Assembly: GCF_011806385.1 (NCBI RefSeq)
Contig: NZ_JAATOX010000028.1
Coordinates: 1 to 36,278, forward strand
DNA length: 36,278 nt
Reading direction: 5' to 3'
DNA from: Phaeobacter sp. HF9A
Lineage (GTDB): Bacteria; Pseudomonadota; Alphaproteobacteria; Rhodobacterales; Rhodobacteraceae
The notes under the pieces are model-generated. The model was given only the letters and a program-made list of their open reading frames with translations, had not been told where the DNA came from and searched no databases. Made by a program: the position numbers and the translations under genes. Shown one piece after another: positions 7,382 to 16,177 of the stretch; within the stretch, counting starts at the first letter, position 1; each line of letters starts with the position of its first letter.

Positions 7382-8353
7382 TCAGGCGATGCCTGCCCGC
7401 AGGCAGTCGTGAATATGCAAAAGCCCCACCACGTGATCGTCTTGATCCAGCACAAACAGCGAGGAAATCTTGCGGCTGTTCATCTCATGCAGGGCTTCGG
7501 AAGCCAAGGCACCACTGCGGATGACCTGGGGATCGCGGGTGGCGACGGCACCGGCGGTCTTTTCCATCAGCCCCGTCATGTTGCGACGCAAGTCGCCATC
7601 GGTGATGATGCCGGCAAGGCGGTCCTCCTCGATCAGGCCGGCAACGCCAAAGCCCTTGGCGGTCATGGTCAGCAGCGCCTCCGCCATCGGGGTGTCGGGC
7701 AGCACCAGCGGCAGCGCCTCGCCCGCATGCATCAGCGCATCCACCAGCATCAACTGCGCGCCCAGCTTGCCGCCGGGATGAAAGACCTGGAAATCCTCAC
7801 GCTGAAAGCCACGCCGCGCCATCAGGGCCACGGCCAGCGCATCACCGATCGCCAATGTCGCGGTGGTCGATGTGGTCGGCGCGACCCCGATGCCGCAGGC
7901 CTCCGGCGCATCGGGCAACAACAGCGTCACATCGGCCTGCTGCGCCAGCGTGCTCTCGGCGACGCGGGTGATGGCGATCAGCGGAATGCCAAAGCGGCGG
8001 CTGTAGGTGATGATATCGGCCAGCTCGCGGGTCTCGCCGGAATTGGAAATCACCAGGCAGACATCCCGCGCGGTCACCATGCCCAGATCACCGTGGCTCG
8101 CCTCGGTGGCATGGACAAATTGCGCCGGCGTGCCGGTCGAGGCGAGCGTGGCCGCGATCTTGTTGCCGATATGGCCGGACTTGCCGACGCCGGAGACAAT
8201 GACACGACCCTGCATCGCCTCCAGAATGCGCACCGCCTCCAGATGCGGCGCGCCCAGGGCCTCGGCCATCTGCTGCAAGGCGCTGGCCTCGGTGGTCAGC
8301 ACCCGGGACATTTCGCCCAGGGTATCGGCAGAGGTCATCTTGGCGGGTATCAT
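7382..8353 (-). CDS. kdsD: D-arabinose-5-phosphate isomerase (KpsF/GutQ family)
   Basis: From ATG 8353 (GGAG upstream) this gives 323 residues, the usual size for KdsD/KpsF. An N-terminal SIS domain shows GVGKSGHIGNKIAATLAST near residue 52 and ATEASHGDLGMV near 78, with SNSGET further on. Two C-terminal CBS domains follow from about residue 195 (GVAGLIEEDRLAGIITDGDLRR and ISSLFVLDQDDHVVGLLHIHDCLR). The enzyme converts ribulose-5-phosphate to arabinose-5-phosphate, the first committed step to Kdo. Position just before kdsB and inside a polysaccharide operon suggests a capsule-type KpsF role. Longer upstream readings are not supported. Confidence 0.9.
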   Translation of the reverse strand: MIPAKMTSADTLGEMSRVLTTEASALQQMAEALGAPHLEAVRILEAMQGRVIVSGVGKSGHIGNKIAATLASTGTPAQFVHATEASHGDLGMVTARDVCLVISNSGETRELADIITYSRRFGIPLIAITRVAESTLAQQADVTLLLPDAPEACGIGVAPTTSTTATLAIGDALAVALMARRGFQREDFQVFHPGGKLGAQLMLVDALMHAGEALPLVLPDTPMAEALLTMTAKGFGVAGLIEEDRLAGIITDGDLRRNMTGLMEKTAGAVATRDPQVIRSGALASEALHEMNSRKISSLFVLDQDDHVVGLLHIHDCLRAGIA

Positions 8354-8442
8354 GTTTGGATATCTCCAGGCCCTAGGATATGATCTGGTCTGTGTAGTCG
8401 GTGCCACGACGAAAGGCCAGTAAAGGTCAGGCCTGTGCCACC

Positions 8443-9687
8443 TCAGAACATGATCGGCGCGACAGTGTTTGCGAGGCCGTTGATCCGCGAAACATGTTCC
8501 GGCAGGCAATGGGTCAGGAAATCATAATGCGCCACCACATGTGCCCGGGCGTTGGGGCCCAGATGCGCATAATTTTCCGGGCGCGCCAGCACGTCACAGA
8601 CCTGCGCCGCCAGCGCCGAGGGCTCAAAAAAATCCACCAGAAGGCCGGTTTCATCATGGCTGATCGCCTCGCGCACCGGCGCCACATCGGCGGCAACGAT
8701 CGTCGCCTGCATCGCCATGCTCTCCAGCAAGGACCAGCTTAGCACAAAGGGCATGGTCAGATAGATATGGCAGCGCGAAATCTGGATGATCTTGCAGAGC
8801 TGTTCATAGGGCACCCGGCCGACGAAATGCACCCGGCTCCAATCGACGCGATCGCCCAGCTCCTCTTCCATCTCGCCGCGCAGGCCACCGGGGTGTTTGC
8901 TCTCGGCGCCGTAAGAGGTCTCATTGCCGCCGATCATCAGGATGCGGGCGTTGGGGCGCGCGGCCTGGATCTCCGGCAGGGCGCGCATCATGATGTGAAA
9001 GCCACGCGCGCGTTCCATATTGCGGGCGACATAGGTCACCACCTCATCGCCCCGGGTCAGGGGCCGGTCCAGCCGGCCCAGACGCACCTGCGCCTCCGGG
9101 TTGGCGCTCAGCCGATCAGTGCGGATACCGTCGTGACAGACATACATCTTGTCATGAAAACTCGCCGGGAAGCGATCCCGCTGCCAGAGTGTCGGCACAT
9201 GACCCAGATCCACCACATCGCGGTTGAGACAGGGCACCACATTGCGCGCCCGGTTGAAATAGGGCGCATGCTCCCCCGGCGGGCGTTCGGGATCAAAGCC
9301 CACCATGCCGCCACTCATGGAATAATAATATTCAAAGAAGCCCAGGATCGGCACATCCGGCCAGAGATCCTTGAAAAAACTGAGCTCCCCCCAGCCGGTA
9401 TGCCCCAGGATGATATCGGGGCGAAAGCCGGTCTCGGCGGAAAACTTCTGTGCCGTCTGCACCGCGCCAAACCCGACCCCCACCGCCGCCTCCCAATCCT
9501 TGGACAGACCAAAGGCGTCGCGCGCGGGGCGGTGAAACGGCTTATAGACCAAGGTGCGCACGCCGGGGATCTTGATATCCCCGCGCTGGCTCAGGAACAC
9601 CAGCTCATGGCCGCCCTGCGCCGCCAGCCATTGCACCAGCTCGCGATACTGGCCGGGCATGTTCTGATGCACAAACAGGAGTTTCAT
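8443..9687 (-). CDS. GT4-family glycosyltransferase
   Basis: The 414-aa protein has an N-terminal acceptor domain starting MKLLFVHQNMPGQYREL and containing DIILGHTGWGE near residue 92. A C-terminal Rossmann donor domain follows: VTYVARNMERARGFHIMMRALPE near 220-242, FVGRVPYEQL near 290-300, and the retaining GT4 signature LSWSLLESMA near 325-334. Retaining GT4 enzymes use activated nucleotide sugars in the cytoplasm. Here the adjacent rml genes make dTDP-rhamnose, so a rhamnosyl or Kdo-linked acceptor step is possible but inferred. ATG 9687 follows AAGGGGTGG, eleven bases downstream of the rmlA stop, so it is co-transcribed. Confidence 0.85.
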   Translation of the reverse strand: MKLLFVHQNMPGQYRELVQWLAAQGGHELVFLSQRGDIKIPGVRTLVYKPFHRPARDAFGLSKDWEAAVGVGFGAVQTAQKFSAETGFRPDIILGHTGWGELSFFKDLWPDVPILGFFEYYYSMSGGMVGFDPERPPGEHAPYFNRARNVVPCLNRDVVDLGHVPTLWQRDRFPASFHDKMYVCHDGIRTDRLSANPEAQVRLGRLDRPLTRGDEVVTYVARNMERARGFHIMMRALPEIQAARPNARILMIGGNETSYGAESKHPGGLRGEMEEELGDRVDWSRVHFVGRVPYEQLCKIIQISRCHIYLTMPFVLSWSLLESMAMQATIVAADVAPVREAISHDETGLLVDFFEPSALAAQVCDVLARPENYAHLGPNARAHVVAHYDFLTHCLPEHVSRINGLANTVAPIMF

Positions 9688-9698
9688 CGTCCCACCCC

Positions 9699-10589
9699 TT
9701 ATCCCAGAAAGCGGCTCAGATAGGCCCCATAGCTGTTCTTCTTGAAAAGCTCCGCCCGCTCTGCCAGCTCTTCGCGCGAAATCCAGCCGGCGTGAAAGGC
9801 GATTTCCTCCAGGCAGCCGGTCTGCAAGCCCTGGCGCTCGTGCAGGGTGCGCACAAAATTGCCCGCGTCCAGCAGGCTGCCATGGGTGCCGGTATCGAGC
9901 CAGGCATAGCCGCGCCCCATGCTCTCGACCGAGAGCTGGCCCGCGTCGAGATACATCTGCAACAGATCGGTGATTTCCAGCTCGCCGCGTGGCGAGGGCT
10001 GCACCTGTTTGGCCCGCTCCGGCGCGGTGCCATCGAGGAAATAAAGCCCGGTCACCGCGTAATTCGACGGCGGCACCGCGGGTTTTTCAATGATCTGACG
10101 CGCCCTTCCCTCGGCATCAAAATCCACCACCCCATAGCGCTCGGGGTCGGCCACGTGATAGCCAAAGACGGTGCCGCCCTCGGGCCGGGCATCCGCCGCC
10201 GCCAGAAGATCCGGCAGGCCATGGCCAAAGAACACGTTATCGCCCAGAACCAGCGCCGAGGGCGCGCCATCGAGGAACTCCTCGGCCAGAATAAAGGCCT
10301 GCGCCAGACCATCGGGGCTGGGTTGCTGCACATAGGTCAGCGAGACGCCCCATTGGCTGCCATCGCCCAAAAGCCGCTGGAACTGATCGGCGTCCTGCGG
10401 CGTGGTGATGACGCAGATCTCGCGGATGCCCGCCAGCATCAGAACCGAGATCGGATAGTAGATCATCGGCTTGTCATAGAGCGGCAGGAGCTGTTTGCTG
10501 ACCGCCATGGTGATCGGATAGAGCCGGGTGCCGGAGCCCCCCGCCAGAATGATACCTTTGCGGTGCGTGTCAGGTTTGCCTGTGCTCAT
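9699..10589 (-). CDS. rmlA: Glucose-1-phosphate thymidylyltransferase
   Basis: ATG 10589 gives 296 residues, the normal RmlA/RfbA length. The nucleotidyltransferase signature GGSGTRLYP lies at 17-25, followed by [24 protein letters not shown], and the C-terminal [10 protein letters not shown] and KNSYGAYL motifs. It makes dTDP-glucose from dTTP and glucose-1-phosphate, the first step to dTDP-L-rhamnose, and is usually feedback-inhibited by the end product. Its start overlaps the rmlD stop (ATGA), showing coupling. A longer reading up to 10676 would run deep into rmlD and was not used. Confidence 0.95.
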   Translation of the reverse strand: MSTGKPDTHRKGIILAGGSGTRLYPITMAVSKQLLPLYDKPMIYYPISVLMLAGIREICVITTPQDADQFQRLLGDGSQWGVSLTYVQQPSPDGLAQAFILAEEFLDGAPSALVLGDNVFFGHGLPDLLAAADARPEGGTVFGYHVADPERYGVVDFDAEGRARQIIEKPAVPPSNYAVTGLYFLDGTAPERAKQVQPSPRGELEITDLLQMYLDAGQLSVESMGRGYAWLDTGTHGSLLDAGNFVRTLHERQGLQTGCLEEIAFHAGWISREELAERAELFKKNSYGAYLSRFLG

Positions 10590-11434
10590 GCCGTTTCCAA
10601 GTCCTTCAATATCTCGCGGAGCCCAACGCGCCAATCCGGCTGCGGGATGCCAAAAACAGTGTCTAACAAGGCGCAATCGAGCCTTGAGTTCAGCGGGCGC
10701 GCCGCGGGCGTCGGGTAGTCGGAGGTCGGGATATCCGCCACCGCGCAGCTCAGCCCCGCCTGGGCAAAGATCTCGCGGGCAAAATCCGCCCAGCTCACAT
10801 AAGGCGCGCCCTGAAAGTGATAGATCCCCGATTTGCCGGGATCCGCGATCAGCTGCTCTGCCATGCTGATGCAGGCGGCGGCAATGTCACGGGCCGGGGT
10901 CGGCGCGCCGATCTGATCCCCGACGATGGTCAGCTGGTCCCGCTCGGCCCCCAGCCTGAGCATGGTCTTTACAAAATTATGCCCATGGCACGAGACCACC
11001 CAGGAGGTGCGCAGGATCGCATAAGTCCCGCCCGCCGCAATCACCGCCTCTTCGCCCGCGCGCTTGCTGCGCCCATAGGCATTGGGCGGCGCCACCGGAT
11101 CCTCGGGGCGCCAGGGCATCTCGCCGCTGCCGGCAAAGACATAATCGGTGGAAATCTGCACCAAAGGCACGCCCAGCTGCACGCAGGCCGCCGCCATCGC
11201 GCCGGGCGCCGCCCCATTGATGATCCGGGCCAGCTCTTCCTCACCCTCGGCCTTGTCCACCGCCGTATAGGCGGCCGCATTGATCACCGCCCGCGGAGCA
11301 TGGGCGCGAATGGCCGCAGCGCAGGCGCCGGGATCCGACAGATCCGCCTGATCGCGGCCAAGGCAGACCACCCCGTCAAAATTGGCCAGTTCCCGCGCCA
11401 CCTGGCCGGTTGCGCCAAACACAAGAATGCTCAT
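10586..11434 (-). CDS. rmlD: dTDP-4-dehydrorhamnose reductase
   Basis: From ATG 11434, preceded by a GGGGGCGGG purine-rich site, this is 282 aa. An NAD(P)-binding GATGQVARE motif starts at residue 7. QISTDYVF (93-100) and the catalytic YGRSK (Tyr120, Lys124) mark an extended short-chain reductase. It performs the last step, reducing dTDP-6-deoxy-L-lyxo-4-hexulose to dTDP-L-rhamnose. It overlaps rmlA by four bases. All four rml genes are intact here, so the pathway is complete on this replicon. Confidence 0.94.
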   Translation of the reverse strand: MSILVFGATGQVARELANFDGVVCLGRDQADLSDPGACAAAIRAHAPRAVINAAAYTAVDKAEGEEELARIINGAAPGAMAAACVQLGVPLVQISTDYVFAGSGEMPWRPEDPVAPPNAYGRSKRAGEEAVIAAGGTYAILRTSWVVSCHGHNFVKTMLRLGAERDQLTIVGDQIGAPTPARDIAAACISMAEQLIADPGKSGIYHFQGAPYVSWADFAREIFAQAGLSCAVADIPTSDYPTPAARPLNSRLDCALLDTVFGIPQPDWRVGLREILKDLETA

Positions 11435-11497
11435 CCCGCCCCCTTCATCTTTTCCCAAATATCCCCGCCGGAGGCCGCTGTCCGCCAGGACAGCCCC

Positions 11498-12550
11498 TTA
11501 GGCTTTCACCCCAAGCCGGGCGCCGACGCCATCTCGGTCCTGCAAGGCCCGCCACCAGGTCTCATTGTCCAGATACCATTGCACGGTGCGCGCCAGACCT
11601 TCCTCGACGGTGACGCTTGGCCGCCAGCCCAGCTCATTGCGGATACGGCTGGGATCAATCGCATAGCGCGCATCATGGCCCGGGCGATCCGCCACAAATG
11701 TGATCTGCTCGGCATAGGATTTGCCATCGCTGCGGGGCTTTTTCTGATCCAGGATCTCGCAGAGCGTCTGCACCAGCTCCAGGTTGCTGCGCTCATTCTC
11801 GCCGCCGATGTTATAGCTGCGGCCGTTTTCGCCCTTCTGCACCACGGTGAGCAGCGCATCGGCGTGATCTTCCACATAAAGCCAGTCGCGGATGTTCGAG
11901 CCATCGCCATAGATCGGCAGCGCCTTGCCCGCCAGCGCATTCAGAATGATCACCGGAATCAGCTTTTCGGGGAAATGATAGGGGCCGTAGTTGTTGGAGC
12001 AATTGGTCAGCACCACTGGCAGCCCGTAGGTCTCGTGCCAGGCGCGCACCAGATGGTCCGAGCTGGCCTTTGAGGCGGAATAGGGCGAGCGCGGATCATA
12101 GGCCGTCTCTTCGGTGAACATCACCGATTTATCCGCCGGCAAGGATCCATAGACCTCATCGGTCGAAATATGGTGGAACCGGAAATGCCCCGGCTTGCCC
12201 ACCGCGGCCCAGAACTTGCGCGCCGCCTCCAGCATGTTGAAAGTGCCGGTGATATTGGTCTCGACAAAATCAGAGGGCCCGTCGATCGAGCGGTCCACAT
12301 GGCTCTCGGCGGCCAGATGCATCACCACATCCGGCGCATGCAGGGCAAAGATCTTGTCCAGCGCCGCGCGGTCCCGGATATCGGCCTGCTCAAAACTATA
12401 AAGATTGCTCTGCGCCACCTCGGCCACATTCTCCAGACAGGCCGCATAGGTCAGCGCGTCCAGATTGACCACCTCATGACCAGCCTTCACCGCCTGGCGC
12501 ACCACGGCGGATCCGATAAACCCGGCGCCGCCGGTGACAAGAATCTTCAT
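11498..12550 (-). CDS. rmlB: dTDP-glucose 4,6-dehydratase
   Basis: The 350-aa protein carries the NAD-binding GGAGFIGS motif (7-14) and the RmlB active site: T130-D131-E132 in [10 protein letters not shown], plus Tyr157 and Lys161 in [17 protein letters not shown] (78-89) is the classic family motif. It converts dTDP-glucose to the 4-keto-6-deoxy intermediate. ATG 12550 is preceded by AAGGAG that lies inside the last codons of rmlC, so translation of the two is tied. A gap of about 63 bases to rmlD shows no clear structure. Confidence 0.95.
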   Translation of the reverse strand: MKILVTGGAGFIGSAVVRQAVKAGHEVVNLDALTYAACLENVAEVAQSNLYSFEQADIRDRAALDKIFALHAPDVVMHLAAESHVDRSIDGPSDFVETNITGTFNMLEAARKFWAAVGKPGHFRFHHISTDEVYGSLPADKSVMFTEETAYDPRSPYSASKASSDHLVRAWHETYGLPVVLTNCSNNYGPYHFPEKLIPVIILNALAGKALPIYGDGSNIRDWLYVEDHADALLTVVQKGENGRSYNIGGENERSNLELVQTLCEILDQKKPRSDGKSYAEQITFVADRPGHDARYAIDPSRIRNELGWRPSVTVEEGLARTVQWYLDNETWWRALQDRDGVGARLGVKA

Positions 12551-12555
12551 GGCTC

Positions 12556-13110
12556 TTACTCCTTCCAGGTAAAGGGGCTGTCGAGTTCCGCCAGGATCGG
12601 CGCCACCGCGTCTTTGCCCGACAGCACCGGCGTGCCGTCAAAACCCCAGTCAATCCCGCAGCTGTCCCAGCGCACGCCGCCATCGCAATCCGGCGCATAA
12701 TAATCGGTGCATTTATAGATGACCTCGGTCATCGGCGCGCGGGTGATGAACCCGTGCAAAAAACCCTTGGGCACCAGGATCTGCTTGCCGTTTTCGGCCG
12801 AAAGCTCCACCCCGACCCATTCGCCATAGGTGGGCGAGCCCTTGCGGATATCCACCGCCACATCAAACAAGGCCCCCTGACCACAGCGCACCAGCTTGTC
12901 CTGGGCATGCGGCGGGGCCTGGAAATGCAGCCCCCGGATGGTGCCGACCTCGGCGGACATCGAGTGATTGTCCTGCACAAAATCCAGATCCAGCCCGGCC
13001 GCGGCCATCCGCTGCCGGTTCCAGCTCTCGGAAAAGAAGCCTCGCGCATCCCCAAACCGTTGTGGGGTCAGGATCTTGACGCCCGGCAGCCGGGTCTCTT
13101 CAATCTGCAT
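12556..13110 (-). CDS. rmlC: dTDP-4-dehydrorhamnose 3,5-epimerase
   Basis: From ATG 13110 the product is 184 aa. The cupin active-site residues are present: His62 in GTIRGLHFQ, Lys72 in QDKLVRC and Tyr138 in TDYYAP, close to the canonical His63/Lys73/Tyr139 numbering. The [12 protein letters not shown] start of the family is at 19-30. AAAGGGG sits six bases upstream of this ATG, which favours it over an ATG seven codons earlier. It is the first rml gene (order C-B-D-A), about 100 bases after the WecG-like gene. Confidence 0.95.
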   Translation of the reverse strand: MQIEETRLPGVKILTPQRFGDARGFFSESWNRQRMAAAGLDLDFVQDNHSMSAEVGTIRGLHFQAPPHAQDKLVRCGQGALFDVAVDIRKGSPTYGEWVGVELSAENGKQILVPKGFLHGFITRAPMTEVIYKCTDYYAPDCDGGVRWDSCGIDWGFDGTPVLSGKDAVAPILAELDSPFTWKE

Positions 13111-13213
13111 AAAAAACCCCTTTGGTTTCACGTTGTAATTTAGATACCTTCCCTGATAACAAGCTCAGTATGACCTGTCTTCGACAATTTGTTTGTTCCA
13201 TGGCCAGCGAAGA

Positions 13214-14110
13214 TCACCGCGCCTTGGCTTGCCTGCCAAGTGTTTTCAATCGGCGCGCATAGATCAGGCTCAGAGCCCAGAACAGCGCGCCATTGATGCA
13301 ATAGCGCCGGAACATCCGCCGCGGTTCGCGCAGCAGGCGAAACAGCCATTCCCCCCCGCTCCGGCGCATCCACAGCGGCGCGCGTGGCGTGAGACCGGAG
13401 AGAAAATCCAAAATCGCGCCGCCATTGATCACCAGCATATCCTGCTGCGCCAGCACCGGGTCGCTGGCCAGCCGCAGCGCCAGGCGCTCCTGTTTGGGCA
13501 TGCCCATGCCCAGGATCACCAGCTGCGGCGGGCTCTCGCGCAGCAGCGCGATATACTCCGCCTCCTCGCGAAACCCGTCGCAGGTATAAAGATCCTCAAA
13601 CCCCATCATTCGCAGCCGCGCGGCCGCCTGTCCCAGCGCCGGCTCCCGGCTGCCCAGAAGCGCGACCCGGCTCTGGCGCGGCAGCTGCGCCAGAAGCTGC
13701 GGGATCAGATCGGTGCCATTCATATTGAGCCCCGGCGCCAGCCCCGCCCGGCGCATCAAAAGCGCCATGCCGACCCCGTCGCGCAACAGCAGATCTGCCG
13801 CCAGCAAGGCCGCGCGAAAGCCGGGATCGCGCCAGGCCAGCATCACCGCATGGGCATTGACAAAGGACAGCACCCGCAGCCCGCCTGCCGGCTCCAGCAG
13901 CGGCGCCAGTCGCGCCTGTGCCTCTTGCGGGCTGCGGCAGGGGCTCTGCTTGGCCAGCAGCGCGGCGGCGGTGGTGACAAATTCCGACATGGTTTCAATC
14001 TCTGGCAGCAGGCGGCGGGCCTGCATGTGATAACCCAGAGACGCCACCGCCGCGAGGCCTCGTCGCATTTCCTTTTGCACGGACGGCCATAGCATATGTT
14101 TTGCAGGCAT
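13214..14110 (-). CDS. WecG/TagA/CpsF-family (GT26) glycosyltransferase
   Basis: Up to 298 aa. The GT26 core begins near residue 80 with LSFVNAHAVMLAWRD. It continues through LLLRDGVGM, NMNGTDLIPQLL (acceptor/catalytic region), VALLGSREPALGQAA, the signature VILGMGMPKQE and INGGAILDFLSG. WecG and TagA transfer ManNAc-type sugars from UDP donors to undecaprenyl-linked intermediates at the inner membrane, without a classical GT-A/B fold. The 40-residue N-terminal extension may be over-long: an internal ATG at 13990 would give 258 aa, closer to family size. It precedes the rml operon on the same strand and is divergent from the secretion ABC gene. Confidence 0.82.
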   Translation of the reverse strand: MPAKHMLWPSVQKEMRRGLAAVASLGYHMQARRLLPEIETMSEFVTTAAALLAKQSPCRSPQEAQARLAPLLEPAGGLRVLSFVNAHAVMLAWRDPGFRAALLAADLLLRDGVGMALLMRRAGLAPGLNMNGTDLIPQLLAQLPRQSRVALLGSREPALGQAAARLRMMGFEDLYTCDGFREEAEYIALLRESPPQLVILGMGMPKQERLALRLASDPVLAQQDMLVINGGAILDFLSGLTPRAPLWMRRSGGEWLFRLLREPRRMFRRYCINGALFWALSLIYARRLKTLGRQAKAR

Positions 14111-14335
14111 TTATAGTTTTTGCTCCGCTGTCGGGTATGGCTTGAGGTTTGCGCAAGGAGTTTACTGTAACACATTGAGAACCAAAGAGGGACTGTGATA
14201 CCAGCGCCCCACTTCTTGCGGCGCAGTCCGTCAAGAGGGAGGCGGGGCTTGCGCGGCCTTGCAAGCTGATCAATCAAGAAGGCATCTTTCAAATGACATC
14301 TTCTTCAGGCTCTTCTTTTTTCTATGGTTTTGCTC
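14111..14335. promoter_or_regulatory. Divergent intergenic region between the WecG-like gene and the secretion operon
   Basis: This 225-base gap must carry promoters for both directions. A small inverted repeat GCTTGC/GCAAGC is visible near 14248-14267 and the last 40 bases are pyrimidine-rich. I could not fix -35/-10 boxes or an obvious Shine-Dalgarno for the ABC gene. Confidence 0.4.
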
Positions 14336-16177
14336 ATGTCCAAGCTTGATCCCACCGCGTTGACTGAGCTCCAGCAGGCGCGGCGACGCCATCGTGGGCT
14401 TTATTGGTTTGTCGGCCTGTTTAGCGTCTTTGTGAATGCGCTGATGCTGACCGGGCCGCTTTACATGATGCAGGTCTATGACCGGGTGCTGGGCAGCCGA
14501 TCAGAGGCAACACTGGTGGCGCTGTCGCTTCTGGTGCTGTTTCTCTATGGCATGATGGGGCTGTTGGATGCGGTGCGCGGCCGCATCATGCGGCGGGTGG
14601 CGGCGCGGTTTCAGGCCGATCTCGACCAGCGGGTGTTTGATGCGATGATCCGCCGCTCGGCCGTGGCCAATGACCCGGAGGCCCAGACCGGGTTGCAGGA
14701 TCTGGAAGCGATCCAGCGCTGCATTGCCTCGCCGATCGTGCTGGCCGCCTATGATCTGCCCTTCACGCCGGTCTTTCTGGCCGGGATTGCGCTGTTCCAC
14801 CCCTGGCTCGGGATCCTGGCGCTCGGCGGCGGAACGGTCCTCGTGGGCATTGCGCTGCTCAACCAGATGCTCAGCGCCGCACCGGGGCGCGAGGCCATGG
14901 TCAGCGGCCACAAGGCAACATTGCAATCCGAGGAAATCCGCACCGAGGCCGAAATGATCCAGGCCATGGGCATGCGCGACAGTGCCTTTCAGCGCTGGCG
15001 CGGCGCCCGTGTGAAGGCGCTGCGCGACAGTGTCACCGCAACCGATATCACCAGCGGCTTTGGGGTGCTGACCAAGACCCTGCGCTTGTTCCTGCAATCG
15101 GCAATGCTGGGGCTGGGCGCCTATCTGACGCTGGAAGGCATGCTGAGCCCCGGGGCGATGATCGCCGGCTCTATCCTGATGGGCCGGGCGCTGGCACCGA
15201 TCGAGATCGGGCTCGGGCAATGGCCGGTGTTTCAGCGCGCCCGCAAGGGCTGGCAGAACCTCACCAGCCTGCTGGAGAAGGTGCCGCCGGAACCACAGCG
15301 CACCGCATTGCCCAAGCCCCGCGCCCTTCTGGAGGTGCAATCGGTCTCGGTCGCCGCGCCGGGGGACAATCAGCCCCTGCTGCGCAATGTCTCCTTTCGG
15401 GTGAACCCCGGCGAGGCGATTGGCGTGATCGGCCCCTCCGGCTCGGGTAAATCGACGCTGGCGCGGGTGATGACCGGCGCCTGGCGGGCGGGCGCGGGCA
15501 CCGTGCGGCTGGATGGGGCGGCGCTGTCGCAATATGCCCCCGCCACCCTGGGCACGCATATCGGCTACCTGCCGCAGCGGGTGCAGCTGTTTGACGGCAC
15601 CATCGCGCAGAATATCGCCCGGCTGGCCTCCGAACCCGATGCCGAAGCGGTGGTGGCGGCGGCGAAAAAGGCCGATGCCCATGATATGATCGTCAAGCTG
15701 CCGCAAGGCTATGACACCCAGGTGCGCGCTGGCAGCAGCCGGCTCTCGGGCGGGCAGATGCAGCGCATCGGCCTTGCCCGCGCGCTCTATGGTGATCCGG
15801 TGATCGTCATTCTGGACGAGCCCAACTCCAACCTCGACAATGACGGCTCCATGGCGCTCAACACTGCGATCCGGGGGCTCAAGGCCTCCGGGAAATCGGT
15901 GTTCATCATGGCCCACCGTCCGGCGGCAATTCAGGAATGCGACAAGCTTTTGGTGATTGATCAGGGCCAGATGGCGGCCTTTGGCCCCAAGGATGAGGTG
16001 CTGCGCAAGATGGTGAGCAACCACCGCGAGCTCCAGCCGGGCGCCCCCGCCCCGGCGCAAAGCCCCCCTCCCGGTGCCCCGCCTGCTGCCACTTCTGCGG
16101 CCTCGGTCGGCAGCCCTGTCACCGGCTCCGTCCGGGCCTCCTTTGGCCGGTCTCTCAAAGGGGGGAAACCCTCATGA
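14336..16177 (+). CDS. Type I secretion system permease/ATPase (PrtD/HlyB-like ABC transporter)
   Basis: About 613 aa. An N-terminal transmembrane domain (residues 20-300, starting GLYWFVGLFSVFVNALMLTG) has no C39 peptidase or CLD domain, so it is PrtD-type. The nucleotide-binding domain has Walker A GPSGSGKSTL near 366, signature LSGGQMQRIGLARAL near 470 and Walker B VIVILDEPNSNLD near 489, with AHRPA as the H-loop. It powers one-step export of C-terminal-signal proteins such as RTX adhesins and proteases. The C-terminal 60 residues are Pro/Ala/Ser-rich. ATG 14336 (MSKLDPT) was preferred over ATG 14324; neither has a clear ribosome site. It overlaps the adaptor gene by four bases. Confidence 0.92.
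   Translation: MSKLDPTALTELQQARRRHRGLYWFVGLFSVFVNALMLTGPLYMMQVYDRVLGSRSEATLVALSLLVLFLYGMMGLLDAVRGRIMRRVAARFQADLDQRVFDAMIRRSAVANDPEAQTGLQDLEAIQRCIASPIVLAAYDLPFTPVFLAGIALFHPWLGILALGGGTVLVGIALLNQMLSAAPGREAMVSGHKATLQSEEIRTEAEMIQAMGMRDSAFQRWRGARVKALRDSVTATDITSGFGVLTKTLRLFLQSAMLGLGAYLTLEGMLSPGAMIAGSILMGRALAPIEIGLGQWPVFQRARKGWQNLTSLLEKVPPEPQRTALPKPRALLEVQSVSVAAPGDNQPLLRNVSFRVNPGEAIGVIGPSGSGKSTLARVMTGAWRAGAGTVRLDGAALSQYAPATLGTHIGYLPQRVQLFDGTIAQNIARLASEPDAEAVVAAAKKADAHDMIVKLPQGYDTQVRAGSSRLSGGQMQRIGLARALYGDPVIVILDEPNSNLDNDGSMALNTAIRGLKASGKSVFIMAHRPAAIQECDKLLVIDQGQMAAFGPKDEVLRKMVSNHRELQPGAPAPAQSPPPGAPPAATSAASVGSPVTGSVRASFGRSLKGGKPS

Noticed and set aside
6425-8383. 652-aa open frame on the plus strand
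   Set aside because: It is antisense to kdsB and kdsD/kpsF, which have clear family motifs. Its composition (Gly/His/Gln/Arg-rich) is typical of a GC-rich shadow frame.
14501-16060. 519-aa open frame on the minus strand
   Set aside because: Antisense to the type I secretion ABC gene, whose Walker and signature motifs are unmistakable.
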